The notes under the pieces: model-generated
Told to the model about the DNA's origin: nothing
Seen by the model: the letters and a program-made list of their open reading frames with translations, nothing else
Databases searched by the model: none
Translations under genes and position numbers: made by a program
Shown here: positions 1 through 5,251 of the stretch, piece by piece
Layout: each line of letters starts with the position of its first letter
Position numbering within the stretch: position 1 is the first letter of the stretch
Assembly: GCA_025362165.1 (NCBI GenBank)
Contig: JANYHY010000063.1
Span: forward strand, 1-5,251
Length of the DNA: 5,251 nt
Direction of reading: 5' to 3'
DNA from: Myxococcales bacterium
GTDB lineage: Bacteria > Myxococcota_A > Polyangia > Polyangiales > Polyangiaceae

Positions 1-184
1 GACCCGAGGCGATGATGGTCAGATGCGTCGCTGGCTCGCCCGCTTTCCAGACGAAGTCACCTCGCGTGTAGCTGCGCCGCACCGCGCCGCGCGCGAACTC
101 GGCGCGAGTGGCGTCGCTCAAACCCGACAAGAGGCGCGAGGCGCGCATGACACGCTCGATGCTTTGCTCCGGAGGCGGTTCCAT
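1..184 (-). CDS. Crp/Fnr-family transcriptional regulator, N-terminal part (cut by window edge)
   Basis: Sixty-one codons are present before the left edge. Residues 18-61 read like the start of a cyclic-nucleotide-binding-type sensor domain: an LLSGLSDATRAEF helix (residues 18-30), then the strand-turn pattern YTRGDFVWKAGEPATHL (39-55) and TIIASG (56-61). This is the usual opening of Crp/Fnr proteins, which bind DNA as dimers through a C-terminal helix-turn-helix not visible here. No Fnr-type N-terminal cysteine cluster is seen, so an Fe-S oxygen sensor is unlikely; a Dnr/NnrR-like or other effector type is possible but unproven. The ATG at 184 follows an in-frame TAA at 197-199 and is the first possible start; an internal ATG at 148 (residue 13) is an alternative. 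The gene lies 15 bases after ric, so it is probably the last visible gene of the operon and may control it. Confidence 0.8.
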   Translation of the reverse strand, partial: MEPPPEQSIERVMRASRLLSGLSDATRAEFARGAVRRSYTRGDFVWKAGEPATHLTIIASG

Positions 185-193
185 CTCCGGAGG
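167..193 (-). repeat. 9-bp direct repeat around the start of the Crp/Fnr gene
   Basis: The nonamer CTCCGGAGG (plus strand) occurs at 167-175 and again at 185-193, a period of 18 bases. Each copy contains the perfect palindrome CTCCGGAG. On the coding strand one copy ends directly against the ATG, so its GGAG has no spacer and is poorly placed as a ribosome binding site. The other encodes residues Pro-Pro-Glu. It could be a small duplication, or an operator or RNA element affecting translation start; chance is possible in such GC-rich sequence. Confidence 0.5.
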
Positions 194-199
194 TACTTA

Positions 200-871
200 T
201 CACGTTGCTAGGCTCGCAAGCGCTCGAGGGAACAGAACATTGTTCTCGAGGTGAATGTGTTCGTGGAGATCGCGCTCGAGCGCTTCGAGGCCCGTGTAGA
301 GAAGTCGGTACGAGGTGCACGCGTCCGCGGGGAGCTCGTAGTCGTGCGTCACGGCTCGCAGCTGGCGGAGCAACCCGCCAACAGCGTCGTGCTCCAGGGT
401 CATCACGTCGATCGGCCCGTCTACTGGCTCGCCGGCGAGCACGAGCGGGAACAACACGGCCTCCTCTTTGTAGAGGTGAGGATCGAGGTCGTCTTTGAGC
501 GCGAGGAACAAGCTCTCGACACGCGCGAGCTCTGGGTGGTTGGCGCCGTGCACCCGGCGCACTTTGACCGCGATGGGCTCCAACCGCGCGAGCTCCGCGC
601 GCGTGAACACGTGGTGCGTCGTCACAAGGTGATCGATGAGCTTGCTCAGCGGCGCGTCGGACCAACCGCCGTTCATGCTCGCCGCGCCGATCTTCGCCGA
701 GGCCTCGATTTCTGCGATCAGCTCGGACAACGAGACATGCGCGAGCTCGCAAGCCTCCGCGAGCGTGCGCGCACCTCCGCAACAGTAGTCGATGTGCCGC
801 TGCTCGAGCACGCGCGTCGCGCTCGGGATCTCCAGCGCGATCTCGCGAACCGTACGCTTGCCGTCGATCAC
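200..871 (-). CDS. ric: Ric/YtfE/ScdA-type iron-sulfur cluster repair di-iron protein
   Basis: The 223-aa product matches the usual length of about 220 aa for this cytoplasmic family, which restores Fe-S clusters damaged by nitric oxide or oxidative stress. Residues 1-60 form the ScdA-N-type domain: TVREIALEIPSATRVLE (7-23), then the signature DYCCGG with Cys30 and Cys31, the same positions as in E. coli YtfE. Residues 75-215 form the hemerythrin-like four-helix domain. Likely iron ligands are a His of the HLVTTHH helix (81-87), His132 and Glu136 (HLYKE), His161 (LEHD), and His205 and Glu209 (HIHLE). The GTG start at 871 is chosen because it aligns with the family N-terminus and overlaps the TGA of the upstream cytochrome gene in a GTGA arrangement, suggesting translational coupling. 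The reading frame is open further upstream, but there it only shadows the cytochrome. The operon setting with a cytochrome and a Crp/Fnr regulator supports a nitrosative-stress role. Confidence 0.92.
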   Translation of the reverse strand: MIDGKRTVREIALEIPSATRVLEQRHIDYCCGGARTLAEACELAHVSLSELIAEIEASAKIGAASMNGGWSDAPLSKLIDHLVTTHHVFTRAELARLEPIAVKVRRVHGANHPELARVESLFLALKDDLDPHLYKEEAVLFPLVLAGEPVDGPIDVMTLEHDAVGGLLRQLRAVTHDYELPADACTSYRLLYTGLEALERDLHEHIHLENNVLFPRALASLAT

Positions 872-1293
872 TTGCCGAACCCGCGCACGATGGCGACCAA
901 CGCGTCGAGCTGCGCCTTCTTGTCGTCGCCGTCGAGATCCGGATTGCCCGGCATCAGCGGGCTCTTCCCCACAGCCGCGCCGCCGTAGAGGATCGTCTTC
1001 TTGATGTCCTCGTCTTTGACGCTCTTCTGCCACGCCGCGTCCGTGTAGTTGCGCGGCTTGGGCGTGAGCGCCGCCGCGCCAGGTCCGTCGCCTTTGCCAG
1101 TCTCTCCGTGACACGGCACGCACCGTGTCTTGTAGAGATCCTGTGCGGCAGCGGCTGGGCTTGGCCCCGTCGAGGCGGTCGTCGAGGTCGGCGTCGTATT
1201 CGTCGACGTGGTGGTAGTTCCCGTGGACTCCGGCTTGCCGCAGCCGTTGAGCAGGAACGCGACGGCGCACGCGATGGCACTTCGAGCGAACAT
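868..1293 (-). CDS. Small c-type cytochrome lipoprotein
   Basis: The 141-aa product begins with a short lipoprotein signal: Arg4, a hydrophobic stretch, then LLNGC with Cys18 as the predicted lipidated residue. A low-complexity Thr/Ser/Pro linker (about 21-50) then holds the haem domain off the membrane. The single cytochrome c domain (50-141) has CVPCH (58-62) for covalent haem attachment with His62 as proximal ligand, the typical HGETGKGDGPGA continuation, and SPLMPG with Met114 as the likely sixth ligand. It is most similar in style to class I mono-haem cytochromes that pass electrons to periplasmic reductases or oxidases; the partner is not in the window. It is the first gene of the minus-strand operon. 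A purine-rich GAAAGG at 1302-1307, eight bases from the ATG, is a good ribosome binding site and supports this start. Confidence 0.9.
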   Translation of the reverse strand: MFARSAIACAVAFLLNGCGKPESTGTTTTSTNTTPTSTTASTGPSPAAAAQDLYKTRCVPCHGETGKGDGPGAAALTPKPRNYTDAAWQKSVKDEDIKKTILYGGAAVGKSPLMPGNPDLDGDDKKAQLDALVAIVRGFGK

Positions 1294-1316
1294 GCTGTCA
1301 GCCTTTCGTTGAGTCC

Positions 1317-1358
1317 TATTTAGAGTCGCAGGGGCGCGCGCGGTATGACGGATGTCAG
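1317..1358 (-). promoter_or_regulatory. Putative Fnr/Dnr-type activated promoter of the cytochrome-ric-regulator operon
   Basis: On the plus strand 1345-1358 reads ATGACGGATGTCAG, whose core TGAC-N4-GTCA (1346-1357) is a perfect inverted repeat. It matches 8 of 10 positions of TTGAC-N4-GTCAA, the general form known for Dnr/NnrR-type members of the Crp/Fnr family. On the minus strand a TAAATA hexamer (1322 down to 1317) could be a -10 element. That places the start point near 1310, so the repeat centre (1351.5) falls at -41.5, the position for class II activation by Crp/Fnr proteins. The implied leader is 17 bases and contains the GAAAGG ribosome site. There is no good -35 hexamer, as expected for an activator-dependent promoter. 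The start point is inferred, not measured. Confidence 0.55.
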
Positions 1359-1359
1359 T

Positions 1360-1467
1360 TCAGGTCTTCGGAGGCAAAACGATCGCTGCGTCCACCACGT
1401 GAACGATGCCGTTCGCTCCGGGAATCGTCGCGACGATCTTCGCGTCGTTGCCTTTGGAAATTCGCGG
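1360..1467 (-). pseudogene. Fasciclin (FAS1) domain C-terminal relic
   Basis: This minus-strand frame encodes 35 residues before a TGA at 1360-1362. The end reads NDAKIVATIPGANGIVHVVD and then AAIVLPPKT. It closely matches the last conserved block of FAS1 domains, where an NGVIHVID-like motif is followed by a hydrophobic strand and Leu-Pro-Pro. Upstream the frame is closed by a TGA (1468-1470), there is no start codon, and I find no further FAS1 sequence in the other frames up to the hemerythrin gene. A normal single-domain FAS1 protein is roughly 130-190 aa with a signal peptide, so most is missing. Either an old deletion or insertion removed the front, or a frameshift hides a little more of it. 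The relic ends two bases before the Fnr/Dnr-type repeat. Confidence 0.7.
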
Positions 1468-1531
1468 TCACGATCGCCGATGATCAATAGCAACGCTTGC
1501 TCGTAGCGCGTGGTCCTGATGTGATGGCTCG

Positions 1532-1912
1532 ATGGGCCATAGTTCGTTACCCGAAGGGATTGCAGCGCAGCACGAACATTTCTCGGCCACGTTACGGGAC
1601 ATCCGACAAGCGCACGATTCGGGAGGGAGTTGGCACAAGCTCGCGGCGATGGTGGACCAGCTCATCGCAGACGCGCGCGAACATTTCGAGCAAGAAGAGG
1701 AGCTGATGGCGCGCGGCGGGTATCCGGACCTCGGCGAGCATCGCACGCACCACGAGATCTTCCTTCGCCGCCTTCAGGTCCTGCGCGGCGAGCTCGAACG
1801 GAAGGAGACCGAGCTCGTTTCGGTGATCACCGACCTTCTCGCCAAGTGGTTCCAAGAGCACGAGACGACGGCGGACCGCGCGATGATGTCTTTTCTCAAC
1901 ATCGCACCGTGA
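1532..1912 (+). CDS. Bacteriohemerythrin (O2-binding non-haem di-iron protein)
   Basis: The 126-aa protein is a single hemerythrin domain, close to the usual 130 or so residues of bacteriohemerythrins. All seven expected ligands are present in order: His14 (AAQHEHF), His51 and Glu55 (HFEQE), His70 and His74 (HRTHH), then His110 and Asp115 (HETTAD). The motif EEELMARGGYPDLGEH (55-70) is the family signature. These small cytoplasmic proteins bind O2 reversibly at a di-iron site and may store, deliver or sense oxygen; some may also bind NO. The N-terminus is short and lacks the tryptophan common before the first helix. ATG 1532 is the only start after an in-frame TGA at 1517-1519, but no Shine-Dalgarno sequence is visible, so translation may be weak. 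The preceding 1468-1531 shows no recognisable gene. The gene runs divergently from the operon containing ric and in the same direction as the large gene that follows. Confidence 0.9.
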   Translation: MGHSSLPEGIAAQHEHFSATLRDIRQAHDSGGSWHKLAAMVDQLIADAREHFEQEEELMARGGYPDLGEHRTHHEIFLRRLQVLRGELERKETELVSVITDLLAKWFQEHETTADRAMMSFLNIAP

Positions 1913-1917
1913 CCCAA

Positions 1918-1937
1918 GTGACAACCGTCAACTGACG
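1918..1937 (+). promoter_or_regulatory. Putative second Fnr/Dnr-type site upstream of the fusion gene
   Basis: GTGACAACCGTCAA at 1918-1931 contains a perfect TGAC-N4-GTCA inverted repeat and matches 9 of 10 positions of TTGAC-N4-GTCAA. A further TGACG follows two bases later (1933-1937), forming CGTCA-AC-TGACG with the right half. The repeat lies in the 83-base gap between the hemerythrin gene and the 848-codon gene, its centre about 71 bases before the latter's ATG. A -41.5 placement would predict a start point near 1966 and a 30-base leader, but the -10 there is poor. By eye I find this core only here and at 1346-1357 in the window. Confidence 0.45.
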
Positions 1938-1995
1938 CGTCGCGTGCGTGGGGATCGTGACCCAGCCATGACCGTGTTCGGCGCATGGACCATCC

Positions 1996-4542
1996 ATGGC
2001 CACACACGACTTTCACATCCCGGTAATGGGCACAGGCTTCACGATCGACACGCCGCTGCGCGTGGCGCGCTTCGGCATCGACTCGGTGATGTCGATCGTC
2101 GACGACGCTCTCTGCGAGCGCGTCCGCCGCCACTATGCACACGAGCGCAGGATGCCAGCCGAGAAGATCTCGCTCCAATCGCCGGACTCGCGCGCGCGTC
2201 GGATAACCGCCTATCTCGATTTGATCGCTCTGCTCCTCGAGCGGCAAATGGAGGACCTCCGCGCGCTGCCCTTCGTGCCTGGCAACGACAAGACGAAGTA
2301 CTTCGAGATGCTCGCGGACGACTCGATGCTCAAGCTTCGATTCCTCGACTATCTCGAGATGCGTTGGGGGGCCGCGAGGCGCAAAATCGAGGACGATCTG
2401 ACGCGAGCGATGACGTGCGGGTCAGCCGACGTGAACATCATGACCAAGCTCGATCGAGCGCGCTACGACGACCTCGGCGTCATGCTCGGCAGTGACCATC
2501 ACGACGCCAAGGCCGCGCTCCGTGGCTTTGCGGCCTCGCGCATCGTTGGCAACTTGGTGTTGTCCGCGGGCATGAACCCGACGCTCCTCGGGATGCTGGA
2601 GCGATTCTCGGATTTCTATCGCGACGCCGAAGGGCGCATTCGCAAGGGCGTCATCCTAAAGGTCTCCGACTATCGATCGGCGCTGGTTCAAGGGAAGTTC
2701 CTCGCCAAGAAGGGCATCGAGCTGCTCGAGCTGCGGATCGAGTCGGGGCTCAATTGCGGGGGCCACGCGTTCCCGACCGACGGGACGCTGATGGGGCCGA
2801 TCCTTGCCGAGATCGTCGGCAAGAGGACGGAGCTCGAGGAGACGTTCGCCCCCGCGATTGCCAAGCACTACGCGGAGAACGGGATGCCGTTCGTGGGCGA
2901 GCCGCGACGAATACGCATTACTGTTCAAGGCGGGATTGGCAACTATGGAGAGGCTCGTCGGATGCGCGAGCACTACGGCGCAGACGCGACGGGGTGGGCG
3001 AGCCCGTTCTTGCTCGTCCCCGAGGCGACGGCGCTCGACGAAGGCACCCGCGCCAAGCTCGCCGCAGCGACGGAGAAGGACCTCTACTTGAGCAACGCGT
3101 CGCCGCTGGGAGTGCCGTTCAACAACCTCCGTGGCTCGAGCTCCGAGCGATGGACCAAGACTCACATCGACGAAGGGCGCCCGGGATCGGCGTGCCCACG
3201 CGGGTACCTGGCCTCGAACACCGAGTTCACCGATCGCCCTATTTGCACGGCCTCTCGTGAGTATCAGCGCGCCAAGTTGGACTCGCTCGGGCTCGACGCG
3301 GCTCCGCATTCGGACACGACGGACCCAAGCGTCCGCGCGATCTACGACAAGACCTGCATCTGCAATCACCTCGGCAACGGCGCCCTGATCGCGCTGGGAC
3401 AAGCCAGGCCAGACGCGCCAGTCGCGGTGTGCCCAGGACCAAACATCGCCTGGTTCAATCGTCAATACACCCTGCGTGAGATGGTCGACCACATCCACGG
3501 CCGCGGGGAGAGCCTCGTGGCCGCCCATCGCCCGCATGTCTTCGCGAAGGAGCTCGAGATGTACGTCGACTACTTCGAGAAGATGCAGAGAGCCGCGCGC
3601 GACAACAAAGCATCGGCGCGCGTGGCGTTGTTCAAGGCCAACCTCGAGACCAGCATTGCCCACTATCGAACCTTGGTGACCGCTCCGGCCTACGAAGGAG
3701 AAAACCTGCGATCGCTCGCGAGGGCCATCGACGCGGCGAACGCGCGCCTCGCTACTTGCCAGTCAGGCCTCTACCCACCCATCGATCGCTCCTCGGGAGC
3801 ACGCACGAAGCTCATGGGCGTGACTGGCAAAGCAGACATCGAGGCCGTCGCAGTCTGCGGACGCGCGCCGCGCGGCACCTACAAATCCCAGCCGAGCGAG
3901 CCCAACGCTTACGGAATGGACGAGTCAGTTCCCCACGCAGACGTCACGATTCACGATCTCGGCGTCATCACCTCCATCGTGATGCAAAACACACCTACAG
4001 GTCGTGAGCTCGACCCGGACGTCACCTCACTGCAGATCTGGGAGGACCTGCCGCCCGACGTGGGGATTACCAACTACGCGCGAGGCGGCGCGAACGTCGT
4101 GACTGACGACTATGGACAAGTCTACGTACGGCGCCTCATCGGCAGCGTGCCGGTCGCGAGCGACGGCTCTGCGCACTATCAAGTAACGGGCGGACTGCCG
4201 CTCACTCTGCGATTGCCGGATACCGCGACCTCGCTCTCCAAGCATCTCCCGCGCACGCTCAATGAGCACTTCATGTCTAGTCCGGGCGAGTCCGTGCACG
4301 AAGCGATGCGGTGCGATCTCTTCGACGGCTTCTGCGCAGGCTGCCACTCGTCGCTCTCGGGCAAGCCGCTTGACTCGGCGCTCAAGCCGGACGTGCCGAC
4401 GCGCGCGTCCGACACGCAGAGCTACTCGCAAGCTCCGACACACCTCGACTTGCCGCCCAATCAGGAGGGGCAATCCCACTGGGCCGTAAGCGCTCAGACC
4501 TCGGGAAATGGGCTCTTGGGAGCGAGCCCGGCCGTGAAGTGA
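1996..4542 (+). CDS. Fusion protein: uncharacterised putative TIM-barrel family joined to HzsA-related CxxCH domain
   Basis: The product has 848 residues. Residues 1 to about 590 resemble, from memory, a conserved uncharacterised family of roughly 600 aa also found in Bacteroidota. Landmarks are FHIPVMGTGFTIDTP (6-20), DVNIMTKLDR (145-154), SAGMNP (190-195), LKVSDYRSALVQGKFLAKKG (221-240), ESGLNCGGHAFPTDG (249-263), TVQGGIG (309-315) and LLVPEAT (339-345). The glycine-rich repeating strand-helix pattern suggests a TIM barrel binding phosphate or flavin; this is inference. Cysteines 400, 417, 454, 456 and 479 could form a metal site. Residues about 610-825 resemble the C-terminal part of hydrazine-synthase-alpha-related proteins: AVCGRAPRGTY (619-629), LQIWEDLPPD (679-688), PVASDGSAHY (719-728) and CAGCH (780-784), a c-type haem motif, in the context LFDGFCAGCHSSLSGK. 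The propeller expected before it is missing. No signal peptide is visible, so haem attachment in the periplasm is doubtful. ATG 1996 is the first start after an in-frame TGA at 1969; there is no clear ribosome site. The last 17 codons or so overlap tnaA. Confidence 0.75.
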   Translation: MATHDFHIPVMGTGFTIDTPLRVARFGIDSVMSIVDDALCERVRRHYAHERRMPAEKISLQSPDSRARRITAYLDLIALLLERQMEDLRALPFVPGNDKTKYFEMLADDSMLKLRFLDYLEMRWGAARRKIEDDLTRAMTCGSADVNIMTKLDRARYDDLGVMLGSDHHDAKAALRGFAASRIVGNLVLSAGMNPTLLGMLERFSDFYRDAEGRIRKGVILKVSDYRSALVQGKFLAKKGIELLELRIESGLNCGGHAFPTDGTLMGPILAEIVGKRTELEETFAPAIAKHYAENGMPFVGEPRRIRITVQGGIGNYGEARRMREHYGADATGWASPFLLVPEATALDEGTRAKLAAATEKDLYLSNASPLGVPFNNLRGSSSERWTKTHIDEGRPGSACPRGYLASNTEFTDRPICTASREYQRAKLDSLGLDAAPHSDTTDPSVRAIYDKTCICNHLGNGALIALGQARPDAPVAVCPGPNIAWFNRQYTLREMVDHIHGRGESLVAAHRPHVFAKELEMYVDYFEKMQRAARDNKASARVALFKANLETSIAHYRTLVTAPAYEGENLRSLARAIDAANARLATCQSGLYPPIDRSSGARTKLMGVTGKADIEAVAVCGRAPRGTYKSQPSEPNAYGMDESVPHADVTIHDLGVITSIVMQNTPTGRELDPDVTSLQIWEDLPPDVGITNYARGGANVVTDDYGQVYVRRLIGSVPVASDGSAHYQVTGGLPLTLRLPDTATSLSKHLPRTLNEHFMSSPGESVHEAMRCDLFDGFCAGCHSSLSGKPLDSALKPDVPTRASDTQSYSQAPTHLDLPPNQEGQSHWAVSAQTSGNGLLGASPAVK

Positions 4543-5251
4543 CGCAGCTCTTCGGGCGCTTCGACGATTCGCATCGCGGGCATTCGCTCTCTCACCTTGG
4601 CGAGATCGTGGCCCACGGACGCGACGTAATCGTAGTGGCTCTGCGTGTATACGCGCCTCGGGAGCGCGAAGCGAACGAGCTGCTGCTTGTCTCCGCGATC
4701 TCCGAACATCAAGTCACCGATCTCGCAAGTGCGCACTCCACCGGAGAGATAGAACGCGCACGCGACGGACTGACCTGGGAGATCCTCGTGAGACAAATGG
4801 GGCAATGAAGCTCCCGCGTCCAAATAGACCGCATGCGCCGCTGCTGGAGTGATGACTCGCCAACCGGCTTCGGAGAGAGAGCGAGCGAGGTAACTCGACG
4901 CCGCAAATCGGTATTCGAGATAGCTCTCGTCGAGCACCTCCACGAGGCCTTGTGCGATCGCCTCGAGATCGCGTCCCGCCAAACCTCCATAGGTCGGGAA
5001 GCCTTCGGTGCGGATGAGGTCCACGCGCATGCGCTCCATGAGCTTCGGCTCGCGCACGCCGAGCATCCCGCCCATGTTCACGATCCCGTCCTTTTTGGCG
5101 CTCATCGTGAACACATCGGCGAGGTCGAACATCTCGTGGGCGATCTTCGACAATGGCCTGTCGCGTTGGCCAGGCTCGTCGCGTTGGATGCGGAACGAGT
5201 TCTCCGCGAAGCGACACGCGTCGAGCACCAGCAGCGTGCCGCGCGCGCGGC
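4494..5251 (-). CDS. tnaA: Tryptophanase, C-terminal part (5' end beyond the window)
   Basis: About 252 C-terminal codons are present, roughly half of a 460-470 aa enzyme that splits L-tryptophan into indole, pyruvate and ammonia using PLP. Visible landmarks, numbered from the GTG at 5228 as residue 1: DACR (3-6), the pair equivalent to the PLP-contacting Asp and Arg of the family; SAKKD (43-47), with Lys46 (codon 5093-5091) the Schiff-base lysine; EGFPTYGGLAGRD (75-87); GQSVACAFY (152-160); and LPRRVYTQSH (189-198), with the substrate-carboxylate arginine. Two positions separate it from tyrosine phenol-lyase: CEIG (168-171) where tyrosine phenol-lyase has ERG, and LRHFTA (228-233) where it has Phe in place of His. 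Both favour tryptophanase. The GTG is internal, not the true start: the frame stays open to the edge. It converges with and overlaps the large plus-strand gene. No leader peptide region is in view, so regulation cannot be judged. Confidence 0.9.
   Translation of the reverse strand, partial: RARGTLLVLDACRFAENSFRIQRDEPGQRDRPLSKIAHEMFDLADVFTMSAKKDGIVNMGGMLGVREPKLMERMRVDLIRTEGFPTYGGLAGRDLEAIAQGLVEVLDESYLEYRFAASSYLARSLSEAGWRVITPAAAHAVYLDAGASLPHLSHEDLPGQSVACAFYLSGGVRTCEIGDLMFGDRGDKQQLVRFALPRRVYTQSHYDYVASVGHDLAKVRERMPAMRIVEAPEELRHFTAGLAPKSPFPEV

Noticed and set aside
57..782. 241-codon minus-strand ORF overlapping ric in another frame
   Set aside because: Arg/Ala-rich composition typical of an off-frame reading of a GC-rich gene; ric in the other frame has clear motifs.
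251..988. 245-codon plus-strand ORF opposite ric and the cytochrome
   Set aside because: It is antisense to two well-recognised genes, has Arg/His-rich shadow composition and no family resemblance.
1474..1487. Fnr-like half site TCGCC-GATG-ATCAA before the hemerythrin gene
   Set aside because: Only the right half is good, the inverted symmetry is weak, and no matching -10 element lies at a sensible distance.
1468..1746. 92-codon minus-strand ORF across the hemerythrin start
   Set aside because: Low-complexity Ser/Cys-rich product antisense to a gene with all family ligands; treated as a shadow.
2656..3663. 335-codon minus-strand ORF inside the large gene
   Set aside because: It is a shadow of the plus-strand gene, whose motifs are continuous here; the shadow has no recognisable domain.
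4510..4529. GGGCTC / GAGCCC hairpin as a shared terminator
   Set aside because: Six-base stem with an eight-base loop, lying inside both coding ends and without a T-run on either strand, so not a convincing intrinsic terminator.
4494..5251. Tyrosine phenol-lyase instead of tryptophanase
   Set aside because: The diagnostic positions read EIG and LRHFTA, the tryptophanase pattern, rather than ERG and LRFFTA.

Overview
The window is GC-rich with long antisense shadow ORFs. The gene content (a Thr/Ser-rich c-type cytochrome lipoprotein, a Crp/Fnr regulator, non-haem di-iron proteins and a CxxCH domain of the hydrazine-synthase-alpha-related kind) fits a Gram-negative soil bacterium. My best guess is Myxococcota, probably Polyangiales-like. 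That placement is inference from style and gene families, not from a marker gene.

Left part, minus strand (1-1293): a compact three-gene operon read right to left. It encodes a small c-type cytochrome lipoprotein, then a Ric/YtfE/ScdA-type di-iron iron-sulfur-cluster repair protein whose GTG start overlaps the cytochrome stop by 4 bases, then, 15 bases later, the first 61 codons of a Crp/Fnr-family regulator cut by the window edge. The content points to a response to nitric oxide or low oxygen. Upstream of the cytochrome lies an inverted repeat TGAC-N4-GTCA, the layout of an Fnr/Dnr/NnrR site. It sits at -41.5 from a start point predicted by a TAAATA -10 element.

Middle (1360-1531): just upstream of that site, on the same strand, is a 35-codon relic matching the C-terminal end of a fasciclin (FAS1) domain, with no start and an in-frame stop before it. 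Then, on the plus strand, comes a bacteriohemerythrin (1532-1912) retaining all seven expected iron ligands. So two unrelated di-iron proteins flank this short divergent region.

Right part: a second TGAC-N4-GTCA repeat lies in the 83-base gap before a large plus-strand gene (1996-4542, 848 aa). That protein looks like a fusion. Residues 1 to about 590 resemble an uncharacterised, apparently cytoplasmic family with a possible TIM-barrel fold. Residues about 610-825 resemble the C-terminal part of hydrazine-synthase-alpha-related proteins, with one haem motif CAGCH. There is no signal peptide. Its 3' end overlaps by 49 bases the end of a convergent tryptophanase gene (tnaA, minus strand, 4494 to the right edge).

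The most notable points are the odd fusion, the two matching Fnr/Dnr-type sites that may tie it to the NO/oxygen operon, and the signs of rearrangement (FAS1 relic, fusion, overlapping convergent 3' ends).
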